A stretch of 12,064 bases of DNA from Gammaproteobacteria bacterium (GTDB taxonomy: Bacteria > Pseudomonadota > Gammaproteobacteria > Pseudomonadales > UBA7434), in contig JAJRPK010000176.1 in the NCBI GenBank assembly GCA_024280785.1, positions 1 through 12,064 of the forward strand, in the 5' to 3' direction. The notes under the pieces were generated by a model. That model did no database searches, had not been told where the DNA came from, and saw only the letters and a program-made list of their open reading frames with translations. Position numbers and translations under genes: made by a program. Below, piece by piece: positions 7,161 through 12,064 of this stretch. Positions within the stretch are counted from its first letter, which is position 1, and every line of letters starts with the position of its first letter.

Positions 7161-9162
7161 TCAAAAGCTCTCTTTTGTTGATGAACGCAATAGGTGCTAG
7201 GTCTGTATTATTGAACGATGGCAATGACTCTGCCGGTATTGGTTCACTTTTTAAGTCTTCTTCGTGCTCAATAACCCAATCAAATATTTTTCTGCCTATA
7301 GGGGCCGCTACAGAACTGCCACTACCTCCATTTTCTATGATAATTGCTACCGCTACGAGAGGGTTGTCTATGGGTGCAAAGCCAATAAATAGAGCATGAT
7401 CACGCTGCCGTTCTATTATCGCTTCTTTGTCATATTTTTCACCTTGAGCAATTCCGATCACCTGCGCTGTTCCCGTTTTGCCCGCAATTCGGTATTTGGC
7501 TCCAGCTCCCGCCGCTCTTGCGGTGCCTCTAGCGCCGTGCATGACAGCCTCCATTCCTGCAATAATTTGGCTCCAATGATTATCGACAACCGGCAGGTCA
7601 TTAAGAGGTGTGAGGGCTGGCATGTTTTGCAAAGTCTTGGAACTCTCGCTTTGAAACAAACTGTTTTTTTCAAATAATGCGTCTCTAAGCCCCTTTGTCG
7701 GCATAGCTAATCGAGGAACAGGCCGCTCCCCACGATTGGCTATCGTTGCCGTCGCCACCGCTAATTGCAACGGCGTTACCAGCATGTAGCCTTGACCAAT
7801 ACCAATATTTAAAGTTTCACCGGGAAACCAGGGTTCTCGCTTCTGCTTTCGCTTCCATTCGCGCGAGGGTAATAACCCCCGCCGCTCACTGGTCGAATCG
7901 ATACCTGTTAGTTGTCCAAGGCCAAACTCTGACGAGAATTCGAAAATTCGGTCTACACCCAATTTATAAGCGAGGTCATAAAAATAAACATCACAACTTT
8001 GCGCCATCGAGCTGTGCAAATTCATAAAAGGTGCGTGCCCCCCTCTTTTCCAGTCGCGATAAAATCGTTCATCATTTGCTAATTGATACCAACCGGGATC
8101 TGCCACACTGCTGCTGCGACTAACAATCCGATAATGTAATCCCGCCAAGCCCATAATAGGTTTTATCGTCGAACCGGGAGGATATTGACCCTGCAACGAT
8201 CGATTAAATAAGGGTAAATTAATTGAATCTCTTAACTTAGAGTAATCATGGCTACCAATCCCTGTTACAAAGGGGTTGGGATCGTACGAAGGCGTGCTAA
8301 CCATCGCCAGTATACCTCCTGTACGAGGATCTAACGCTACTACCGAGCCTCTGCGACCAGCCATTATTTTACTGATTGTTTTTTGCAATTCGACGTCTGC
8401 ATACAATGTTATATCGATACCTGGCTCTGGATCAACCTGCTGTAAGACTCGTAATACACGACCATGCGCATTCGTTTCTACATGCTGAGAACCTACAACC
8501 CCGTGTAAAATTGTTTCGTAGTAACGCTCTAGGCCAATTTTCCCTATATGATCCGTCGCCGCATAATTCGTCTGATTACCTTCGGCACTATCTAAGCGTT
8601 CTTGATCAGAGCTGCTAATTCTACCCACGTAACCAACGATATGAGTAAACGCCGCCCCTTCGGGATAATGCCTAACTAACTGAGCCTTGATTTCCACACC
8701 CGGCAATCGATAACGATTAACCGCAAATCGACTAATCTCATCTTCACTTAACCGAAACTTTAGCGGTACCGATTGATACGGAGACCGACGACGCAAGCGT
8801 CGCTTAAACTTTTCAATATTATTTTTATCAATATCAAACAACTGTTGTAAATCAGTTAACGTATCATCTAGATTGTCGACTCGCTCTTTGACAATCACTA
8901 AGCTATAGCTCGGTCGATTGTCGGCCAACAAGCGGCCTTTGCGGTCGAATATCAACCCTCTCTTTGGCGCAACAGGCTGGACATGAACGCGATTGCGCTC
9001 TGATTGAGTAACAAAGGTATCGTACTGTACCAGCTGTAAATCGGCATAACGATAAATCAATACAGACAAGAGAACGACTACGATTCCAAGGGAGAGATAC
9101 AGACGTTGTCTATAAAGCTGTTGCTCGCTGTACCCGTCTTTAATTGCTACGTGTTTTTGCAT
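7144..9162 (-). CDS. mrdA: Penicillin-binding protein 2, elongasome transpeptidase
   Basis: Class B PBP of 672 residues (E. coli PBP2 633), cross-linking new peptidoglycan during rod elongation with RodA. One membrane helix (about 22-42) follows a short cytoplasmic tail. The dimerisation/pedestal domain (about 50-240) carries RGLIFDRKGRLLADN (68-82). The transpeptidase domain has STIK (S331, K334), SCD (389-391) and KTG (562-564, in AGKTGTAQ). The Asp in SCD, where SXN is usual, is also the PBP2-type variant. The C-terminal tail after about 632 (IEHEED onward) is longer than in E. coli and looks unstructured. It begins 18 bp after rlmH and shows no strong Shine-Dalgarno, only AAAG just before the ATG, so it may depend on upstream translation. 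Pseudomonas calls this gene pbpA. Confidence 0.96.
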   Translation of the reverse strand: MQKHVAIKDGYSEQQLYRQRLYLSLGIVVVLLSVLIYRYADLQLVQYDTFVTQSERNRVHVQPVAPKRGLIFDRKGRLLADNRPSYSLVIVKERVDNLDDTLTDLQQLFDIDKNNIEKFKRRLRRRSPYQSVPLKFRLSEDEISRFAVNRYRLPGVEIKAQLVRHYPEGAAFTHIVGYVGRISSSDQERLDSAEGNQTNYAATDHIGKIGLERYYETILHGVVGSQHVETNAHGRVLRVLQQVDPEPGIDITLYADVELQKTISKIMAGRRGSVVALDPRTGGILAMVSTPSYDPNPFVTGIGSHDYSKLRDSINLPLFNRSLQGQYPPGSTIKPIMGLAGLHYRIVSRSSSVADPGWYQLANDERFYRDWKRGGHAPFMNLHSSMAQSCDVYFYDLAYKLGVDRIFEFSSEFGLGQLTGIDSTSERRGLLPSREWKRKQKREPWFPGETLNIGIGQGYMLVTPLQLAVATATIANRGERPVPRLAMPTKGLRDALFEKNSLFQSESSKTLQNMPALTPLNDLPVVDNHWSQIIAGMEAVMHGARGTARAAGAGAKYRIAGKTGTAQVIGIAQGEKYDKEAIIERQRDHALFIGFAPIDNPLVAVAIIIENGGSGSSVAAPIGRKIFDWVIEHEEDLKSEPIPAESLPSFNNTDLAPIAFINKRELLNASAI
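7168..7173 (-). promoter_or_regulatory. Ribosome binding site of rodA inside mrdA
   Basis: AGAGAG on the minus strand ends 7 nt before the rodA ATG (7160) and lies within the last codons of mrdA. It fixes the rodA start and shows that rodA translation begins on message still being read for mrdA. Confidence 0.6.
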
Positions 9163-9180
9163 CTTTATTTAATGCTACTC

Positions 9181-9687
9181 TTACTCACGATGGTAAGGGT
9201 GCCCTGTGTTGATACTCCAGGCTCGATAGAGTTGTTCGGCCAATAGCACGCGCACCATGGGGTGAGGAAGAGTCAATGCGGATAGCGACCACTTCCAATC
9301 TGGTGATTTCCTGTTGAATTTCGCTGACCCAGCACAAGCCTCGGCCATAACATTAAAATCAAGGCCGTCAGGGCCTCCAATTAACAAGGTGATATTCTTT
9401 CCACTCATTTGCCACTGACTCAATTTTTTCGCCAGCTTCTCAGTACTCACTGACTGTCCTTTTTCGTCCAGTGTAACAATATAATCGTTAGCTGGAATAG
9501 CTGCTAGCAACCGAAGGGTCTCACGTTTTTTTACAATAGCTAACGATTGACTCTTACTGCGTTTTTCAAGCGCCACTTCAACAAACGAAACCTTGCACTC
9601 TGCGGGCATTCGTCGTAAATAATCGTTGCAAGGATCAACAACCCAATTTGGCATTTTAGTGCCTGCTGCAACGATGCTAATACGCAT
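9181..9687 (-). CDS. rlmH: 23S rRNA (pseudouridine1915-N3)-methyltransferase RlmH
   Basis: SPOUT-class methyltransferase that modifies pseudouridine 1915 of 23S rRNA in the assembled 70S ribosome, using S-adenosylmethionine. With the ATG at 9687 it has 168 residues; an in-frame TTG 7 codons earlier gives an N-terminus unlike the family, which begins M-x-I/L-x-x-V-A-x-G-T-K-M-P. Marks: AAGTKMPNWV (7-16), LLIGGPDGL (101-109), WSLSALTLPHPMVR (133-146) and the C-terminal HPYHRE. E. coli RlmH has 155 residues. The extra length is an insertion of roughly 12 residues (about 119-131, CAGSAKFNRKSPD) between the glycine-rich loop and the WSLS segment, close to the trefoil knot. No clear ribosome site is seen. 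The 154-bp spacer up to rsfS shows only a weak 6-bp hairpin. Confidence 0.94.
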   Translation of the reverse strand: MRISIVAAGTKMPNWVVDPCNDYLRRMPAECKVSFVEVALEKRSKSQSLAIVKKRETLRLLAAIPANDYIVTLDEKGQSVSTEKLAKKLSQWQMSGKNITLLIGGPDGLDFNVMAEACAGSAKFNRKSPDWKWSLSALTLPHPMVRVLLAEQLYRAWSINTGHPYHRE

Positions 9688-9841
9688 AACATAAATCAAC
9701 AAAAACAACTAAAAAGTTAAATAAAGACCACATTAATATGATGACGCCTTTAGTTTTTTGAATTAGACGCTGAGAACAATGATAGTAGCAGGCATTCTTT
9801 CAGCGACAACGTTCTATTTATACGGACATGATTGCCATAAA

Positions 9842-10192
9842 TTACTGTTCAGGCTTAATCGTCCACAAGCTTTCCAAATCGTAAAAAGCTCGCGTTGCTG
9901 GCAACATAACGTGGACAATAATATCGCCAAAATCGACTAACACCCACTCGCCCGTATCACCGCCCTCTATGCCCAGCGGTTTATAACCTCTTTTTTTCGC
10001 CTCTACCGCAACATTTTCTGCCAATGATTTAACATGACGGTTCGAGGTTCCGCTGGCGACAAACATCCAATCTGTCACGCTGGTCATTTCACCAACAGAA
10101 AGCAGAGCGACATCACTGGCTTTCATGTCTTCAAGCGCTGCTTGGACAATATCTTTTAACGATTCTTTTTTCACAATTATTTGGAGGCTCAC
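9842..10192 (-). CDS. rsfS: Ribosomal silencing factor RsfS
   Basis: RsfS (Iojap/DUF143 family) binds protein L14 on the 50S subunit and blocks joining with 30S during starvation. Marks: LLSVGEMTSVTDWMFVASGTSNRHVKSLAENV, of which SVTDWMFVASGTSNRHV (37-53) is the core; GIEGGDTGEWVLVDFGDIIVHVM (73-95); and FYDLESLW (102-109). As drawn it has 116 residues with a GTG start at 10192. A second in-frame GTG at 10174 gives 110 residues and aligns better with the E. coli N-terminus (105 residues). Neither has a visible Shine-Dalgarno, and there is no in-frame ATG, so the start is open. A large inverted repeat begins only 15 bp upstream of the GTG at 10192. In this family the gene normally pairs with rlmH and nadD, as here. 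Confidence 0.92.
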   Translation of the reverse strand: MSLQIIVKKESLKDIVQAALEDMKASDVALLSVGEMTSVTDWMFVASGTSNRHVKSLAENVAVEAKKRGYKPLGIEGGDTGEWVLVDFGDIIVHVMLPATRAFYDLESLWTIKPEQ

Positions 10193-10207
10193 TGTTAAAG
10201 TAGTTGT

Positions 10208-10341
10208 TACTGATAAGGCCTTCGAAAAGAATCCCCTTTATTTCAAGACCGTTGCTGGCAGGGATGCCAGTGTCGAACTATAGGGACATATTTATGTGTG
10301 TCTTGAAATAAAGGGGACTCTTTTCAAAGGCCTCGGTAGTA
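10208..10341. mobile_element. MITE-like long inverted repeat in the rsfS-nadD spacer (element 1)
   Basis: The arms 10208-10249 and 10300-10341 pair without gaps at 36 of 42 positions; the inner 34 bp (10216-10249 with 10300-10333) match at 32. Each arm includes a CCCCTTTATTTCAAGAC block. The 50-nt centre holds a 6-bp hairpin, CTGGCA/TGCCAG, and a second small one (see the core feature). No coding sequence is present. It fills most of the 196-bp spacer and ends 15 bp from the rsfS start. Length and architecture fit a non-autonomous element or a structured RNA. I found no convincing target-site duplication (only GTAGT on both sides), so mobility is inferred. Confidence 0.7.
10256..10294 (+). 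repeat. Double ANGGA-hairpin core, copy 1
   Basis: 39 nt shared with 11210-11248 at 30 positions with no gaps. First hairpin: TGGCA, loop GGGA, TGCCA. After 8 nt comes the second: TAT, AGGGAC, ATA, then TTTA. The GGA triplets at 10262-10264 and 10284-10286 are 22 nt apart. Function unknown. Confidence 0.75.
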
Positions 10342-10388
10342 TCTCATTTTAAAAACAAGAATGTTCAATGTAATGATCAATTAAATTT

Positions 10389-11051
10389 TCAATATAGCTG
10401 ATGTTTTTGAATAAAATCTAAAACCCCTCGCGGCAAATCACTAGCTTTCAGGCCACTCGTCTCAGCGCCAGATTTTGAATTTGCACGGGACAACTGATTT
10501 CTTATCGCCGTCGATGAAATATTATACGGGCTTAATTCAACAACCATAACCTCTCCAGCAGGGCTATTTAGCTCACTGATCGATTGATCTATCAGTGCCT
10601 GCAATAAAGGCTCTGCACAAGGCTGACATAAGGGCTGGCCAGCTCGGTTCATCACGACAAGATTTGCAAGTTCCAGTATCACCTGCCAACGATGCCAATG
10701 GTGAAAATCCGCAAACGCATCTGAACCGAGCACACAACAAATTATCGCACTATCACCTTGCTCTAACCGTATGTCAGTTAAACTATCGACCATATAAGAG
10801 AGCCCAGACCGCCTGAGTTCTCTATCGTCAATACCCAATCGGTTATTATCAGCCACAGCCAAATCTAACATCGCTAACCTTTGCTCTGGTGTCGCACAGG
10901 GTTGCTTAAGGTGGGGATGCAGCTGGCAGGGCATGAGGTACATGGCATCCAGCGATAAAACCGTTACTAACTCTTCTGCCAAGGCAATATGGCCACGATG
11001 GACAGGGTCAAATGTACCTCCAAATATGCCAAGCCGCGTGGGCTTATCCAT
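10389..11051 (-). CDS. nadD: Nicotinate-nucleotide adenylyltransferase NadD
   Basis: Joins nicotinate mononucleotide and ATP to give deamido-NAD, the shared late step of de novo and salvage NAD synthesis, in the cytoplasm. Length 220 (E. coli 213). The nucleotidyltransferase signature GGTFDPVHRGH (11-21) includes the H18/H21 pair of the GxFxPxHxGH motif. LGSDAF (108-113) and NISSTAIR (177-184) are the further substrate-binding and phosphate-binding marks. A stretch around 187-205 (SRANSKSGAETSG) is longer and more polar than usual. The ATG is preceded only by a weak purine stretch, so initiation may be modest. It is separated from rsfS and proA by two spacers that each carry an inverted-repeat element, so its link to one operon with them is uncertain. 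Confidence 0.95.
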   Translation of the reverse strand: MDKPTRLGIFGGTFDPVHRGHIALAEELVTVLSLDAMYLMPCQLHPHLKQPCATPEQRLAMLDLAVADNNRLGIDDRELRRSGLSYMVDSLTDIRLEQGDSAIICCVLGSDAFADFHHWHRWQVILELANLVVMNRAGQPLCQPCAEPLLQALIDQSISELNSPAGEVMVVELSPYNISSTAIRNQLSRANSKSGAETSGLKASDLPRGVLDFIQKHQLY

Positions 11052-11145
11052 TGTTGCTTGACTTCGCCATTCTCTGACCTACTCATTGTGTTGCTTGGCT
11101 TTGCATTGCCTGTCCACGCCTTCACTCACTCAAATAAAAAGATCA

Positions 11146-11155
11146 CACTCTAACG
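11146..11155 (+). repeat. Left copy of the 10-bp direct repeat flanking element 2
   Basis: CACTCTAACG, identical to 11326-11335 and lying exactly at the outer edge of the inverted-repeat element. Read as a target-site duplication. The following CGAAT resembles the TCGAAT after the right copy, so the duplication could have been a few bases longer with a later deletion. Confidence 0.7.
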
Positions 11156-11325
11156 CGAATGACACTTACTTAAGCGTAAGACCGGTGTTTATCCCCATAA
11201 AAACATCTGTGGCATGGATGCCACAGATGAGCTACATGGACGTATTTACCGCGCTTTTTCTGGGGATAAGTACCGGTCTTACGCAGATCGAAGCTAAAAC
11301 ACTGCCACTTAAGTAAGTGCCATTT
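11156..11325. mobile_element. MITE-like inverted-repeat element in the nadD-proA spacer (element 2)
   Basis: About 170 bp with no credible gene. Outer terminal arms at 11158-11174 and 11308-11324 match at 16 of 17 positions (AATGRCACTTACTTAAG). Inner arms at 11174-11203 and 11255-11284 match at 27 of 30 and contain GCGTAAGACCGG and ATCCCC. The right side has a 23-nt unpaired stretch (11285-11307) that the left lacks. In the centre, an 11-bp perfect stem (11204-11214 with 11219-11229) carries a TGGA loop. Exact 10-bp direct repeats flank the whole. This is the layout of a miniature transposable element moved by a transposase encoded elsewhere. Duplications of about this size are common among IS4-family elements, but the family is not established here. 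Confidence 0.78.
11210..11248 (+). repeat. Double ANGGA-hairpin core, copy 2
   Basis: Same 39-nt pattern as 10256-10294. First hairpin: TGGCA, TGGA, TGCCA (part of an 11-bp stem). Second: TAC, ATGGAC, GTA, then TTTA. The GGA triplets at 11216-11218 and 11238-11240 are again 22 nt apart. Relative to copy 1 the second stem has C-G where copy 1 has T-A, a compensated change. Confidence 0.75.
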
Positions 11326-11335
11326 CACTCTAACG
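11326..11335 (+). repeat. Right copy of the 10-bp direct repeat, containing the proA stop codon
   Basis: CACTCTAACG, identical to 11146-11155. On the minus strand it spans the last base-triplets of proA and its TAG stop, so the left copy is a duplicate of the proA 3' end, placed on the far side of the element. Confidence 0.7.
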
Positions 11336-12064
11336 TCGAATTTGGCCACTGCCGAAAACAACAAACTTTTCAGAGGTAAGCCCTTCTAAGCCAACCGGTC
11401 CCCGCGCGTGAATTTTGTCTGTTGAAATACCAATTTCGGCGCCTAAACCATACTCGAAGCCATCGGCAAATCGAGTAGAGGCATTAATAATCACTGAACT
11501 GGAATCAACCTCTCGGATAAAACGCATGCTGCTAGCATAATCCTGAGTAATAATAGTTTCAGTATGCTGTGAGCTGTAATGATCGATATGATCAATAGCC
11601 TCATCGATTCCTGTCACAACTTTTACCGCCAAAATCGGCGCCAGATATTCTTCGTACCAATCATCTTCTGTAGCTTGCTGAACTGAAAGCCCGGTAACAC
11701 CGGCTTGCTGAAGATAGCTTTGTGTCTTTTCACAGGCACGCCATTCAACACCATGGACGGAATAAGCTTTAGCCAACTTTGGCAACAAAGAAGCCGCTTG
11801 AGCTTGAGCAACCAGTAAGGTCTCGGCCGTATTACATGTTCCATAACGCTGAGTTTTCGCATTAACCGCGATACTAATTGCCATCGCTTCGTCGGCACTA
11901 TCGTCAATATAAACATGACAATTACCATCAAGATGTTTTATGACTGTCACTTTAGCATCTCGGCTTATCCTTTCAATTAGCCCCTTACCACCTCTAGGTA
12001 TAATAACATCGACATATTTGGGCATAGTGATCAATGAACCCACCGCCGCACGATCCGTAGTATC
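11330..12064 (-). CDS. proA: Gamma-glutamyl phosphate reductase ProA, N-terminal part outside the window
   Basis: Second enzyme of proline synthesis: NADPH-dependent reduction of glutamyl-5-phosphate to the semialdehyde, in the cytoplasm. The visible 244 residues are the C-terminal part; the family has about 417, so roughly 175 residues lie past the right edge. The reading frame stays open to 12064 and its first codons (DTTDRAAVGSLI) match the family, so the in-frame GTG at 12043 is not the start. Marks: YVDVIIPRGGKGLI (17-30 of the visible part), VNAKTQRYGTCNTAETLLV with the catalytic-site cysteine C77 inside TCNT, EVDSSSVIINASTRF, GLGAEIGIST and HARGPVGLEGLTS. The stop lies 4 bp from element 2, and the C-terminus (GQIRR) looks intact. 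Pseudomonas has proA at the same place. Confidence 0.95.
   Translation of the reverse strand, partial: DTTDRAAVGSLITMPKYVDVIIPRGGKGLIERISRDAKVTVIKHLDGNCHVYIDDSADEAMAISIAVNAKTQRYGTCNTAETLLVAQAQAASLLPKLAKAYSVHGVEWRACEKTQSYLQQAGVTGLSVQQATEDDWYEEYLAPILAVKVVTGIDEAIDHIDHYSSQHTETIITQDYASSMRFIREVDSSSVIINASTRFADGFEYGLGAEIGISTDKIHARGPVGLEGLTSEKFVVFGSGQIRR

Noticed and set aside
9688..9708. Upstream TTG start for rlmH
   Set aside because: It would add seven hydrophobic residues not found in the family; the ATG at 9687 gives the standard N-terminus.
9768..9805. Hairpin CGCTGA/TCAGCG in the rlmH-rsfS spacer
   Set aside because: Only 6 bp with a 26-nt loop and no T run on either strand. Too weak to call a terminator or element.
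10208..11325. Using G-U pairs to decide which strand of the inverted repeats acts as RNA
   Set aside because: In element 1 the two inner-arm mismatches become G-U pairs on the minus strand; in element 2 two of the three become G-U on the plus strand. The signals conflict and the numbers are tiny, as expected from random transitions.
11086..11364. Open frames of 64-76 codons on both strands across element 2
   Set aside because: They run through the inverted repeat arms or back across the proA end, have no ribosome site and resemble no family. Open frames here follow from the repeat's composition.
11330..12043. proA as a complete 237-codon gene starting at GTG 12043
   Set aside because: The frame remains open to the window edge and the codons before GTG encode conserved ProA residues, so the gene is cut by the window.
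1..12064. Defence system, CRISPR array, toxin-antitoxin pair or other new multi-gene system
   Set aside because: All twelve genes are recognisable housekeeping genes in a familiar order. No arrays, integrases or unassigned long frames are present; novelty is limited to the two intergenic repeats.

Overview
The window looks like a conserved housekeeping segment of a gammaproteobacterial chromosome. Eleven of its twelve genes lie on the minus strand in the order proA, nadD, rsfS, rlmH, mrdA, rodA, mltB/sltB, rlpA, dacA, ybeD, lipB. From memory this is the order in Pseudomonas and its relatives. The moderate, somewhat AT-rich base composition would suit a marine member of the Pseudomonadales/Cellvibrionales, but the sequence alone does not fix the genus.

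Layout: positions 1-26 hold the 3' part of a terminator for a gene to the left. dbpA (140-1540, plus strand) encodes a DEAD-box RNA helicase and meets lipB tail to tail with 12 bp between them. From lipB (1553) to proA (cut by the right edge at 12064) all genes run leftward. mrdA and rodA (PBP2 and its SEDS glycosyltransferase) overlap by 17 bp and form the elongasome core. mltB, rlpA and dacA add a lytic transglycosylase, a denuded-glycan transglycosylase with a SPOR domain, and a D,D-carboxypeptidase. Upstream, rlmH and rsfS act on the 70S ribosome and the 50S subunit respectively, nadD makes NAD precursor, and proA belongs to proline synthesis. ybeD and lipB close the run. lipA, which follows lipB in Pseudomonas, is not here.

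The part the genes do not explain is in two spacers. The rsfS-nadD gap (10193-10388) and the nadD-proA gap (11052-11329) each contain a long imperfect inverted repeat, about 134 and 170 bp. The second is flanked by exact 10-bp direct repeats that include the proA stop codon, so it looks like a non-autonomous mobile element (MITE). The outer arms of the two elements differ, but both enclose the same 39-nt core: two short hairpins, each with an A-N-G-G-A motif at its loop and the GGA triplets exactly 22 nt apart. One stem pair has changed T-A to C-G between the copies. This resembles a CsrA/RsmA-type RNA recognition pattern on the plus strand, which is an inference and not shown.

No rRNA, tRNA, CRISPR array, phage gene or intact transposase is visible, and no spacer exceeds 300 bases. 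I see no new multi-gene system. The inverted-repeat pair is the best lead.
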